Shown here one piece after another: positions 36,701-49,142 of a DNA stretch of 64,000 nucleotides (position 1 is the first letter of the stretch; each line of letters begins with the position of its first letter). Made by a program: the position numbers and the translations under genes. The notes beneath the pieces are model-generated. The model did not search any database. It worked only from the letters and a program-made list of their open reading frames with translations, and was not told where the DNA came from. This DNA comes from Sipunculus nudus. Lineage: Eukaryota > Annelida > Sipuncula > Golfingiida > Sipunculidae. The stretch is from the NCBI GenBank assembly GCA_026874595.1, contig CM049308.1:79034124-79098123 (forward strand), read 5' to 3'.

Positions 36701-39700
36701 CGTTTGTGTAAGAATGTAAAAAGCTTAGGCTTCATATAACACAAACAGTTGTGCGCATATGTCTGTCCACCATAGAAGACACATATGCAAACAAAACCCC
36801 ATTTATTATGCGAGTTCCAAAAAGAGTAAGCAAACGTAATAATGGGTGTGCGCAAGTGTTTTCATAATGCTGTAAGGCTTTTTGTCGTACTTGCATGTGT
36901 AGAGAACAGTTAGGAATAATATATGTATATATATGGATAGATATTTTTTTTTTGTTTGAGGTAAGCAACTCAATTTTTTAATGCTAGCTTAACTAAGTAT
37001 ATGTACTTCTGCAGAATTCCATTCCGGTTTCGGAATAAGTAATAAGGCAATATCCAACGCTTCCTCTTATAATATAATATCCTGGTGTAAACCAGGTCCG
37101 GTGACTACTGCACCTGCAGGCCCTGGGTGTGAATGAAACACGGCCGTTTGGCACGGCCTTCCCATTTCGCTCACCCTGGATAGGGGCCGCCCGTGGGGCT
37201 TTGAGTCCTGTGCTCTACCCCTAACTCACAGGAGCCGGTTGGATAGATATACTTTCTTGGACAGATATAGACATACATAGACAAGCGTCTGTGTGTTATT
37301 TGTATTGTTTAATATTCCCACGAAAATTCAGTACAGAGCAGGGAACTTCCTTTTTGATGTTCCTTGTGAACATATTTATTTTTGTTTAAATGAACTCATA
37401 AAACAAAAGAATGACGTTGCCATGGGGTGCACGAGCGCGTCTGGGGAAGGTATTTACCAGCGGGAACCAGCAAGTTTCGGAATATTGCAAGACTGGCGCC
37501 AGTAGGAGTTTACCCTCAGCAACGTATGTCATGTTTAAAACAAATTGGATTATAAGAAGGTGCAAACATCTTCATTGACCTAACATCCTACTGCAAAACA
37601 AAATACCAAAACAAAGCCAGTTTCTGAAATGGGGGGCCCTGATCGTAACCAAATCTGGTAAATGAGGAAACCAGATATAAACCCAAGCTCGAAACGCAAT
37701 GTAAAGTCGGCCAATTACCGTGACACAGCACCGATTCTGCAGACTATATGTAACCTGAAATAATGTTTCCACATGTTGACTACCAAACAATCCCAAATCG
37801 TGTCACTGGAAAATGTTTCGGTATTTGCATTAAAGCTTATTGTTGAATTGTTTTTCTGCTTGTTCTGTACTTCAAGCCGTGGTCGAGGGTATGGCTGCAT
37901 TGTATGAAAAAAGGATGCACGTTTTAAATATAACAAATTTGAGCAGCAGATGTGGGCCCTCTGTAGCTTCTTTAAGCAAAATGAAATGTGTTGTTAATAA
38001 TTGAGAAAGTAACTTATATTTGACAGCAGTATGCTCTAATGTCTGGTATAACCAATATGAACTATCTCTGAGAAAAAAAAGTATACGGGAGGACTCTAAA
38101 CGCCGCATCCCCGACATCGCGTCCTTGTACAGACTGAACATGTAAGAACATATATATTCGTACATACCCGTTTATAATTTGCTGTAGGACCCATGGTACA
38201 TGCATTTATTTGCATATTCCTGTATATTTGGTACTACAACTGTATAGAAAAATTAGCCTCAGCTGTCTGTATTAACCGCCTGTCCCGTTAACTAAGTGAT
38301 GGATATGCTAAGGATCAGTTCATCAGTCCTCTTGTGTCGTAAACATCTTAAGCAATAACTCATGGATAAAGAATTCAAATCAGTCGCGGTATGCGACAAT
38401 AACAGAGATAACATCTCGACTTTTTATTACCAGCGTACCCTTTGAACGACTCTTATGCCGCTTGTTTAACGACTATCACTCACAGTGTGACGTCTTTTAC
38501 TGATAGGTGTAACGTCTTAATGAATATTTCACAGATCATTCCAACTTTTTCATGAAAACATCCAAATGCCTTGTTTGTAAGATAATATATATCTCTGTCT
38601 TTTTAAAACTTTGATTCATTGCCTGGATCATACAAGTATATATGCTTTGCACTTGACTAGAGACGTTTTATGTTATTTTCGTGTTTCAAAGCTGGCACTT
38701 ACAGACATTTACGTTCTACAACTCTGTTGAGGGCCTTTGATTGCGGTTCCCTCAGCAACATTAAAAGTAACCACGATTCTAACTTTAGAAATTATATATT
38801 TGTAAGATTTTAAATTAAAGTGGATGTCTGTTTGTAGGGCTGTCAGGCAATCAGTACACGTGTATATGGTATGTGAAGCCTTTATGTAAAAAAATGACAC
38901 ATGGCACTTATCCAGTTTTTACTCCCAAGACTAAACACCCAGGTCACAAAGTCAAAGCGCTAACCGTTAACCCGGACAACTCATATTTGCAAACTGAATA
39001 TACCTCGGTCAATATTAGTCACTCAGCCTTTGAGAGCTCGTGCAAGTCTGTTAATGCGCACTCTGAGACAGATGGCGAAAATATGTTTTTATGATTGATC
39101 CCTTTATGACTGAGACGGGCACATTGGCTGCCAAGCATGCGACAGTCCAAGAATGCCAGCGCAACAGAGATATTGCCCAGCATTCCTCGTAGCCACCTGA
39201 GGGGTTATCTGTCAGGTTAATGTATCCCGAGTTACATGGAAGAGCGACAAGCAAAATGTGCAATATGTTTCCTACAGGTACACATCAGGTATTAGATGTT
39301 TGGCTTACCTTGCTGCTCTTGTCGGTCCAATGCAGTAAATTACAGTTTGTTTTTGCCAAAAAATCTTGGTGCTCTGTATATCCATGGCCTCATAAATTAC
39401 TTAGCCTATCAATAAACAGTGTTGTCAAGTGTTTCGGTCTTTGCAAAAACAAATATATAATAGTAGTGTTTACTTTGTTTAATTAAAGGGTTGGCCCATG
39501 GCATGTTGATAACACTGTCTGCATGTTGCATTAGGAGGGTGTTTACCCGCGATATGAATGATAAATTATTTACTAAACTTCTGATATATCAGGTTTTCTA
39601 TATACATGGGCTTTGGGATACCCCATTAATAGCCTGTGCGATTCGACCCGACGATCTCCAACACTTTACTTGTATTCCTGTTGATTATATGCTTTGCAAG

Positions 39701-40242
39701 TGATATATTATTACACCGTGAAGAAAAGAAATTTAACACCGTGGTGTACTGCACATTTATCTCTGAATAAAACTACTTATACTAGCGTGAATATGAAAAC
39801 ACCTACCTGAACTTGCTTGAGATACCTGAAATGATAGAAAATAATTACAGGATGCGTATTGTAATTAATGGGTAAGTATACACACGTGCAAAAATGGATG
39901 CTGGTAAAAAATGAGAACAGTAGAAGAGAGAAAATGAGAGAGAGAGAGCAAAAAATAATATAAGTATACTTAAGTACATAAATTATAAAATAAGTGTACA
40001 AATCTTATTTCGTACTATAGCATGTATCTGTGTGTGGAATAATAGACAAGGCATTAGGTATTCTCTTCATACATCAGTTGATAATAAGCCGTCTAACAGT
40101 AAAACGTGTGTTATCTTTATTTTTTACACACATTTATACATTTACACAAGTATAGGCTGAAATAAAGACAAACGTTTGAACTCACCATGCTTGCCAATGC
40201 CACAAGGCAGCACACCATGTATCCCGTATGTAACCTCATCAT
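28588..40242 (-). CDS. Secreted protein with three VWA domains and Thr/Pro-rich linkers (10 coding exons, ~721 aa)
   Basis: Coding exons in transcription order are 40242-40186, 39825-39807, 35122-34565, 34093-34046, 33931-33851, 32597-32262, 31132-30902, 30442-30188, 29632-29063 and 28598-28588. All have GT/AG borders, and the total of 2166 nt stays open to a TGA. Exons 1-2 encode a signal peptide (core MVCCLVALASMVSQA). VWA1 (about residues 30-208) has the MIDAS motif in DVVFALDSSTSIW, Thr in STRTD and ITDGAS. VWA2 (about 257-442, split over two exons) has DVVFILDSSSSIW, GGTNTA and ITDGAS. VWA3 (about 531-718) lacks the MIDAS Asp. Cysteines sit at both ends of each domain. Linkers at about 228-255 and 444-500 are Thr/Pro-rich and probably O-glycosylated. 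VWA domains of this kind mediate metal-dependent protein binding in extracellular matrix; molluscan shell and byssal matrix proteins use them, but I cannot name the ortholog. Apart from phase-0 intron 1, all introns are phase 1. The last exon is the weakest part. Confidence 0.9.
28777..28892. repeat. (TATAG)n pentanucleotide microsatellite with TACAG variants
   Basis: About 23 pentamers of TATAG, the middle ones changed to TACAG and the right ones to TATAGAA. It lies between the last two exons of the VWA gene. Confidence 0.9.
33695..33735. repeat. (GA)n microsatellite in VWA gene intron 5
   Basis: A (GA)20-type tract between the Thr-rich exon at 33851-33931 and the VWA2 exon at 32262-32597. 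Confidence 0.95.
35123..39806 (-). other. Intron 2 of the VWA gene (4.7 kb)
   Basis: It holds SINE family 1 copy 2 at 36952-37243 and otherwise AT-rich sequence. I found no further phase-1-compatible exon. The other introns are 360 bp (39826-40185), 471 (34094-34564), 114 (33932-34045), 1253 (32598-33850), 1129 (31133-32261), 459 (30443-30901), 555 (29633-30187) and 464 (28599-29062). Confidence 0.7.
36952..37243 (-). mobile_element. SINE family 1, copy 2, in VWA gene intron 2
   Basis: It shares the 3' blocks of copy 1 (GCAGAATTCCATTCCG, CCGGTGACTACTGCACC, CACGGCC on the plus strand) and an eroded tRNA head near 37200-37243. The middle carries a deletion. It sits in the 4.7-kb intron between the microexon and the VWA1 exon, in the same orientation as the gene. 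Confidence 0.75.
39807..39825 (-). other. 19-nt microexon of the VWA gene
   Basis: The 19 bases lie between a pyrimidine-containing acceptor ending in TTTCAG and a strong donor, GTAGGT. Translated after exon 1 (phase 0), they give VSQASS plus one base, which completes Glu with the next exon. This converts the phase-0 end of exon 1 into the phase-1 start that the VWA1 exon needs, and it supplies a plausible signal-peptidase site (VSQA/SS). Without it the frame breaks, which is the main reason for including it. Confidence 0.8.
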
Positions 40243-40390
40243 TGGTAAAGTCTGCAATCACTGATATATTTAAAGAAGTTAGTAAGTTCCAGATCTGCAG
40301 GTATCCGCCGCTCCTAAGTAAAACATAAAACGATGGGTCTGCTCTCTTAGATACACTCTAGTAGGACTGAAACACTCACGGGAGAACGGG

Positions 40391-40404
40391 AGCTTAAATA
40401 CTCC
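40391..40404 (-). promoter_or_regulatory. TATA-like box of the VWA gene
   Basis: On the minus strand the sequence reads GAGTATTTAAGCT, a TATA-type element about 150 bases upstream of the first ATG. A start site some 30 bases downstream (near 40365) would leave a 5' UTR of about 120 bases with no need for another intron. This is inferred from sequence only. Confidence 0.5.
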
Positions 40405-40868
40405 TCGGCCGCCGATTGGTGGGTCTGGTAACCACTTACGTGGGAGTTGTAGTATGAATGGCTGGCCATGCATAATGAGGCCCTGCTACGATATATTTCA
40501 TCACGACTTCCCGGGCTGTAGCGTTGGTGGGCACTTTCTTGTGGATATTTCTAGAACACGCTCGCTCTCCGGATCATCACAGAGTATATGATTAGTGCTG
40601 TAACAGCTGTGAAAGCATCAGTTACTGGAAACGTTTGGCCTTCCAGACATAGCTGTCTACTGTCTCATTACACTCTCATCCCGTAGAATCTACAGGTACT
40701 AATATATACCTGACGATATATATATACAGGTGTGTATCTGTGTGTGAATGGCATATCTATATACTCAGTATTAATCATTGGTTCACTGCATTATCACTGG
40801 GTGTTTGTTTGAATGGGTTGTTTCGAACACGTTTATTAATGTGTGTACATGCAGATAACCAGAGTTAA

Positions 40869-41105
40869 AAAATACAAAAAGGGAAACAAAAAGACAGAAG
40901 GAGCGGTGAAAGTATTTAAAAAATGATAGAAAGGAGGAGGGAGGGGGAAACAGACCGGCAGGCAGATATAGGAGAGGAAATACATATAAAGAAACAGAGA
41001 GACAGAGGGAGGGGAGAAAATACATAGAGGACAGGGGAGAAACTATAAAGAAAAAAAGAGACAAACAGAATTTATAGACAGGCACCTGGACAGATACACA
41101 GAAAC
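40869..41105 (+). repeat. Purine-rich strand-asymmetric tract
   Basis: Over about 235 bases the plus strand is overwhelmingly A and G (AGGGAAAC, GAGGGAGGGGG, AAAGAAAAAAAGAG), with scattered C and T. It is not a simple-period repeat. Confidence 0.7.
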
Positions 41106-42019
41106 AGATCGGCAAGGAATTCATGGTATATGAGCACACTTCAGACTATAACCATGACTTTACAGACCCAGCTTAAGGCAATGATTGCCGAGTCTATTAA
41201 ACCTGACCACAAGCGTAAGGAGCATTCTCCTCCGTGTTACATGTCTTGACCTGTAAACATTGGGATGATTCCTCGGTTGACATCGAGTTTATATATTGCT
41301 GTCACCTGCATGGGTGTCTGTCTGAATGTCTTTATGACGATGTGGGTGCTCGCAGTCGTGGGTCTTGGTAAATAGTTCCTGATCCGCTGAACTTACCTGT
41401 GTAAGGAATGACAATTCGACAATAGCCATAGTGCCCACCTGTATCAACTAAACAGGCAGTTCATATATTACCTTGCTTTGAATTCCCGATTGTCCACGGT
41501 ACACGATTACCTATATATAGAGTAGAATCTTAAGATTTGGTTGAGTATATAAAACACCTTAAATACCTAAAATGTTCATCCCATTGACAGATATTAGATC
41601 GAACTTCAATGATGTTCTTTCAAATCGGCGTTTGTCTTTTTTATACACTATTACGTATTGCCATTGTCAAGATTGCATAACGTTTAATAATTCTCTTGGT
41701 TAAACAAAGATACGATACATCGGTATAAATACAACGTCAGGCGAGAAACATGATTCAATTAATTAAGTACATGGACATTTTCGTTTGAAAAAATATTGAA
41801 AACATAACGTATGACTGCAAACAAACCATATTTTTATACATCTTTTGATAAGTATAACAAAAACAGTTCAAATATATATTCTTTAATTGCAACAGGAATA
41901 CACTCATTAAAGTAATTAAAAATTTAAACTGGATAATTACTATACCATTACAAAAACCATGGTAAACCAAACACTAGAATTACCCGAATGTGCCACTATA
42001 GATGGTATATGTGTCTGTG

Positions 42020-42150
42020 TGAGTGTGTGTGTGAGAAAGAGTCAGAGAGACGGAGAGAGAGAGACAGACAGACAGAGAGAGATGGGGAGAGAGACAGAGT
42101 GTGTGTCGTAGACAGAGAGAGAAAGAGAGTTATAGACAGAGAGACAGAAA
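42020..42150. repeat. GT / GA / GACA compound microsatellite
   Basis: GTGT runs followed by GAGA and GACAGACA runs over about 130 bases. The Arg/Glu-rich frame across it is a by-product. Confidence 0.9.
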
Positions 42151-42199
42151 GACACACTGGTTGGTGCTATGAAAGAAAGGCATACATAGGCAAAGGTGT

Positions 42200-45100
42200 A
42201 TATGGGAGAGCTATAGAAATGGACATGATCACTCTTTGAGAGTAATTAATGAAGTTTTTCATATTGAATCAATATGTCAGCTACAACATACAATTTCTGA
42301 GTCATGGTCATATCATGTGAAACTAAAAAAAAACTCTGTATGTGGCTGACCTTGGCGGAACAGAACGCTTCTGTCAGTCACGAGTACGCGCAACATACCA
42401 GCGATCTCGGCGTTGGCCATCACATATGTACGTGAAGAGGGCCGCATACAGACCGGCTTTGTTTTATGTATACTTTTAGTTTGTTTTTCTTCCTTGTGGC
42501 GGCGTTCCTGAGGCATGTTGCACCCCCGCAGGAGACCGCTCGCTTATCTCTTTCATATATTCAGTAATTGTCCACTTGTGCGAGTCAGACGTGCCAAAGA
42601 GGTTTGCGCTGCATTCCTCCACATATAGTTGTTATTTGTATTCAGAGGTTATGTACGGTAACTCAAGGTTATTAATACAAAATTTAAGATTGTCGTCAGG
42701 GTTGAGGACCGCCATAAAGTGGGAAAGTATATTTCGTGGATCCGAAACGAATTGAGGGTTCGTGTTTGAATGATAATAAGTGACTGTTAACTGTCATAGG
42801 TGTAAGAGAATATTAATAATCTGATATAATAATATATGATTAATAACTAGATGCCATTAAATTGTTTAAATATTGTTATGTATTACTTTATAACTTTGTA
42901 TCATATAATAAATATTAAAATTTGAATATTGAAACATATTATTTTATACCTATGTATTATGTATTAAATGTTAAAATTTAAATACCTCTATAACTTGCGA
43001 GTTATAGGAATGTGTCTTTGCGTATGTGTGTGAAATAATATATGCACCCTCCTGTCTTGAAAATTTGCATGCACACGTTTATAGATGTACTTTCGATCGA
43101 ATATTATCTTGACTAATGTCGGATCAGCATTATGGTGTGATCTGATAGCAAAGTAACATCATCAGTACCCTCCATGCAGTGCATGACTTGCATATGATAA
43201 AAACGATATTAAACAGGATTACAGGGGGTAAACTAGTACTATATTGGCTATATCTGCATTATCAGCGACTCATTTGTGGTGAGTTACGGACTGACGTGTG
43301 CTGGCTGCAGTAAAGCCACCAGCGGAGAGATTTCTTTCTACTTTCTTCGATTTATGCGGCAGAGGGGGCCATAACGAGACTCCCTGAGGGTGTCTTCACG
43401 GCCTATCTTATATCATTATTATTGCCGTCTGCTGCAGGTTTCCCGCCACGCACGCTCTCGGAAGATCGTTTTTGGAATGTTTACTGTAGTGAAAGGAAAT
43501 AGCAGACGGTGTAGGCGGCGGGGGTTTGGAGTTGGTTATGTTTATTTATATATACACATCCAAGGGCGATATGTGCACTAGTAATGCGACAGACTCTAGC
43601 CTACCACAAAACACGCTTCGACGGCAAAACCATTCACACAAATACGTCAAAGTAACAAGCGCTTTCACAGAATTTTATTGCACAAAACATGAGAGATACG
43701 GAGAACCATTTGTCATTCTGTGTCCTAATAGTAGGGGGAAGGAAACAGAGGTGTCTGTGTGTGTATGTTGGTGGTGGAAAACTCCATTTTGTGAGCATGA
43801 AATTTAGAATCAAATGTCTTCTTTTCAGCTATATGATGCATACTTAGAGGCAGAGGAAGTCTATGTAATATTTGAACCGAGTTACGCATAAAAAATATAA
43901 AATGATAAGTTAAATATACATTGTAGCACATTTCTTACGTCCTTCAAATAATTTGTTAAAAAAATCGTAAACTGGCATTTGATTGAAATGGCTGCGAGTT
44001 ACATCATACGCAGGATGTACGCCCCTCCACCATCTGATATCTAAATTCAGCATTCATCCTTATATCAGGCAGCGATTATACCGGGTCATGGTTAATGCGG
44101 CAGCTTACTGTACCGGCTCGCGTTCTTAGCACACTCAGAAATAATTTTTACTGATGATGACTGCGGCTGGAATAAAATATGGTAAAGGTTAAGTTTATAG
44201 CTTCTTATCAACATCAGTTTTTGTCGACTTTTATACTTTTCCGCAATTGCCTCTTGGGCCAGTTCTTTCTTGTGGGTTTTCTGGGTTCTCTAAGGAGCAT
44301 ACGCTCTAACATGCCATAATAGCCGCTATAAAGTTAGTCCAGCTCACGACCAGTAGCCATTGACTCTTCGGTTAAGAGGGTGAACCTTTGCCACATGCCC
44401 TGCACGAAGAACGGTCGGAACCGGACTCGAATTGTCGACCTCACGATTAAAGGCCTACCGGCCGGGGGGGGGGGGGTGTAATGACACAGAGAAAATTAAT
44501 GTCTTTCGGAAAAAAGATCCTAAAATTTTAGAAACATTAATATCTGCGTGGACTGTATTTATGTCTCTTGTGCCCTTAGCAGATAGTTAAAGTTGATGTT
44601 AATATGTCAGCTAACAAAATAAATGTGATGCATCCATAGTATTGCCCAATAGGACCATATTCAGGACGCCTGATATGTTTGTATTTATTATACAACTATA
44701 ATTAGTGTCATTACGCAACCATGGTCACCGCATGACTCCCCATGGTCCTCTGGCCCCTGAGTCTGAATAATATAAATTAAATGCCTTTTATAAATTTTAT
44801 AGTCATTGATTTTCGTGGACATTCACTGCTCTGGATCTAGTTAATAACGTAATTATCAAATGTATTACGGATTCTCTTAGCACATGACATGTTATGCTAA
44901 CCCTGCCATTCTGGCAGTCAATAAGGTATCAAATGTCTTTACGGATTAGGGTAGCCCATAAAATACCGGGCAAAGTTAACTATACTCGCGAACTCAATAA
45001 TATTAAGTATCAAATAAGTGGCCTAACAGACTCCCATCGCATACAAGATGCCACACGAACCAATACTGATAATCATCTGTACCACGTCACTCGGATCATG

Positions 45101-46146
45101 CGCAGTGAGTGATATGTAAGGTATCAAGTGTACACGAGCTGGATCCATATCAATGGAACAAAAACGCTTCATGCCCCAAGCAAACATTCCTTGTGTCTGA
45201 AGAGTGACTGTATCGTCTGCTCTACCGAGATGCAAAATTACCCAATATCATACAAGAAGACAGTGTTTAGTGACTCGGTGATAGTTCTGTAAATATTCGG
45301 CCCGCTTGTTTGGTTTGCGTACACTATGCCTGGCATTTGAAAAGCATATTCCGAATAGTTTACATGACATTCTGGCTGATAGGTTTTAACAAAGAACACC
45401 GCTGCTTGGATCAAATGTCTCAGCGTTGGAGAGTGAACTATTTATTTCACATCAGTTTGTGATACAGCATAGTCATCAATTCCAGTAACTCTGTGATGTA
45501 TGTTTTTAAGGTCAGAACATTGACCTCAATTGGTGGTCAATGTATATAATGTTAAATAATGTTGAAGTTAAATAGAGGGCATTGGTAGATAAATTATAAG
45601 AAAGGGTTCTAGATTTCAAATTGTCTTTTCTACATGGTTTGGAATAGTTCAGATCTTAAACAGCAGTCATTTGAAGTTTTTGGCCATGACCTCACTTGAC
45701 GTTGAAGGTGTTTTGAAATTGCGTCAAAAGAAAATATAGAAAATTATACTACTTATATGTAGAAAAATTATCGCTACATGCATTATTATACAAGGTTCTA
45801 AGTTTCCAGTTTATTTATGTAAACGTGACATTGAACATACCATTCCACGTCTATTCTTATGACCCTCCTTGTAATGTTTTTCTGCTTTCCATCAATTTAC
45901 CACACCGGTATAATAACAGGCAAGTGACTTATTTAATGGACGAATGGACCACAATATCATATCCTTGCTCGTTTACTTCACAAATGAATGGGTGATTGTT
46001 TGTCCAAAGCAAGTTTCTGGTGGGGTTGCTATGTGTTCAAAGATCATAAGCTCATACAATAAAGAGTACAGTAGAAAAATGTTATTTTAGACAAAAAGTG
46101 CACATGAACAAGATTTTGCGTTAATTATATCACGTGGATGCACAAG
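42200..46146. other. No gene recognised
   Basis: AT-rich sequence with only the possible SINE fragment and G run near 44460. 41106-42019 likewise holds nothing I can support. Confidence 0.55.
44270..44460 (-). mobile_element. Possible tRNA-derived SINE fragment
   Basis: The minus strand shows AATTCGAGTCCGG, a B-box-like sequence, downstream of a run of G at the plus-strand right edge. The A box is not clear. This rests on a single motif. Confidence 0.3.
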
Positions 46147-46500
46147 CAGAGAACCCAAGGCCTGGAGCTCTCAACCAAGGCGGTTAGATTTTTCACGGTC
46201 GGCCCACACAGAAGGTGAGCGCTCTGTAGGCTTTATGGGAAGGCCATGCCCAACGGTCATGCTTCAATTACAAATGAGTGCGCCTTTGGGGGGTTCCTCA
46301 TTGGTATTACCAAACAATAAGGACGATTACACATCCAGGGCGCACAGTTGCAGTGGTCAGCGGCCTGGTTAAGACCAGGATATAAAATGAGAGGAAGCAT
46401 GTGCTGGTGCCCTGTCACGGAGTCTTACACCGGAATGGAATTTTGCTGATGTACATACTTAATTAAGCTAGCATTAATTAAGGGGTCGCCTCCAACGAAG
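46147..46500 (+). mobile_element. SINE family 1, copy 3
   Basis: Plus-strand copy with the family blocks in order: CACGGTCGGCCC, GAGTGCGCCTTT, GGTTCCTCA, GCCTGGTTAAGACCAGGA and CCGGAATGGAATTTTGC. The tRNA-like head is decayed. Confidence 0.75.
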
Positions 46501-47413
46501 TAAAAATAAAATTGTCACATGGTTGCAAACTTGCAATATGTTTCCGTAACACCAAGAGTAATTCTGATTTGAACATGGCAAACTGAATCCGGAAATAAAT
46601 GACACTGATATAAATACTGATGTATATGCTTACAAATTTTAGTTTATTCTTGCATATCCAACCTTGCATTAATCACGTTCTTTTTTTTTTCAAAATGCCT
46701 AGTTCTTTTCCTTTCACGTTCGAATGGAGAACAAACTAACTTTGAACAATCTTTGAATTGTCTTATATTTTATATCTTGGTGAGCCTTATATATGGTACT
46801 TTCCACTGCAATGCAAGGGCTGAAAAAGCCAAATGATACATGATAACATTAATGCCAGATGGCCAATTTATATTAAGAAAGAACATTTGCCCTTGAATCC
46901 CAAAGTAGGGATCGAGATACCAACAAATGAATTTTAAGAGCTGAGCTCTCATGGGGTGAAAAGTATCTTGAGCTAGTTATCATATGACGCTCAGTGGGAG
47001 CTCCGCAGTGAATGATTAGGTCTGCAATAATTGGCCAAGGGATCATTATCGCCACAGGTATTAAATGCTAATAACTGGACTGACCTTCCAAAAGGTTATT
47101 GCTGTAACACACCGAAAGATGCAAAGGAATCCCACGTGCTGGATATAATGAGATGAAATTCATGTTGAACTTTCCCTGAACTAAAGCGCAAGCCATGCAT
47201 GTCTCATTGATGTATGTTCTTATGTTATTATCCGAACTAAGCTGTCTAATAAACTGGTCGATACTTTTCCTGCCCATATGTAACCCGCATTCCGCTGAAG
47301 CTTTCCATTAATCGAACAATACTAAAAAAAACAACATAAAATACCTATTTTTTTACACAGCTGTCGTAAACATTAGCTTTCGTTCAAGGTAGTATAAATC
47401 TAAATACACTCTT

Positions 47414-47639
47414 TATTCAAAACGTCTTATAAATTGACTCGGATTTATTCCTATTAAGCGTCCGTCCAATGCAATAAAAACTATAGAACGGCACTCAATA
47501 ATGGTTATGCCTCCGCGAAAGGAAAACAACCTCCGTGGATCCGCCCTCTTATCCCGATCCTCACACAGCTTTAGTGGGTCTTTCTTGGCCCATGTCCCGT
47601 CCTTCAACAACGTTTCGTTGAAATTGGTAGTTTTTGCTG
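47414..47639 (-). CDS. Weak candidate terminal exon of an unidentified gene
   Basis: An acceptor-like TTTTTCACAG precedes a 75-codon frame (phase 1) containing TWAKKDPLKLCEDRDKRADP and ending QFIRRFE. The TAA stop overlaps an AATAAA signal. This is the layout of a last exon with a minimal 3' UTR. I do not recognise the protein and find no certain upstream exon. An open stretch on the same strand at about 48973-48780 (containing RNFGCKMTCIGKVWGD) might belong to it. Chance is a real alternative. Confidence 0.25.
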
Positions 47640-49072
47640 TGAAAAACTGACAAGGATGAAAACAAAACCTCCTCTGAGCAGGCAATTATTACTCTACGTT
47701 TATTTTCAATACATTATTGAGGAAAGTGAACAGTGAAACCACTCTTATTGAATGGACCATTTATACAATCTATATATATACAACTTCCTTATGAAACAGA
47801 ACACACCAGCACGCACGCACGCACGGACTTAAACACAAACTCTTGTATGACTCTATATATTTTGGCTTAAACAATCTGCTGAGTCATGTTAACAGAGCAA
47901 AGGAAATATCATAAGATAATTATAAGTTATGTATTATGCGGCGACAGTCTTTTTGTGAATATATGTAGGACAGCAGATGACATCGGTATCTATTGTTCCA
48001 TTGAAATATCATAAATATCCGGAAGTTTTCACATGCGGCCGCCTTACTCTATACACCGATTAACACCGGTCGACAGAACCGGAAGATTAAATGAATAAAG
48101 TTAAGCATTAAAGAGTATAAACAAACATATATACAGTCAATCACGCAGCAGAGCGAGGAGCGAGCACCTCTTTAATTCCGACTCGTGACGTCCCTTTATG
48201 GCACTTTGCATTACGTTACCCGTCTATCCCACCTGAACGTATACAATACTGCGTCATAAGTATGATGATTTACCGGAACCTATATGTCACCTGCATGTCA
48301 CGGACGATGAATATATGTATACCTATTACTATATGCTGGATGACAAACTTGGATGGAATGATTGCAATATATTGTCCCCTCTTTACTCTTGGATACGCCC
48401 TTCCTACGTGGCTGGTCGTGTCTGCCCTTGGCTAAAATGACCGCTCACGGACATCACACTTGATTGACTGCTGTAAAACTCAAAGGTCTTTGTGATATAT
48501 GATTTATAAGTATAATGAGCAAAGTAATTAATTATATAATATAATCAAATGATAACCAACTGGTCTTTTAATGTTGTATTCATTTTGTTGTGGACAGTTC
48601 TATAAAATAATGATTATCAAATTATCTGGCTAACGTTAAACATGTCTCTCGTATATAATTTAGTTTCGCCTTTACTTGTAATCTTTCATTACATTTTAAT
48701 ACATGTTTAGGTCTTATTAGTTTTCTGAAGAAAGAAAGAGAACAAATTTAATGTATATATGAATTTCAGCGTACATGGTGAAAAAATTGTTATATCGCCC
48801 CAAACTTTGCCGATACACGTCATCTTGCAACCAAAGTTTCTTCGCAGATAGATTCTTGCATGGAGGGTGCCCTCGGAATATTTTAGTCGCATTCCACCGC
48901 CCCTGTCAAACCCTGACAGTTTATTTCCCATATACTCAAAACCGCTCATGGGGGCTGCCCTTTTGCGTATACACTAAAACCCATGTGTCACAGGTATAGC
49001 TTTTCAAAATTAAGGTTATACCGGTCGCTAGTGAACTATAAGTTTGAATTCTATAGGTGAATATATATATAT

Positions 49073-49079
49073 ATATCTG

Positions 49080-49135
<56 letters not shown>

Positions 49136-49142
49136 CAGATAT
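49073..49142. repeat. Perfect 70-bp palindrome: (TA)n flanked by ATATCTGAATTA arms
   Basis: TATCTGAATTA on the left and TAATTCAGATA on the right flank an uninterrupted TA tract, and all positions pair symmetrically. Unlike a plain TA microsatellite, the flanking non-TA bases are also inverted. Confidence 0.9.

Noticed and set aside
41988-42239. Arg/Glu-rich 83-codon frame
   Set aside because: It is a translated GA/GACA microsatellite.
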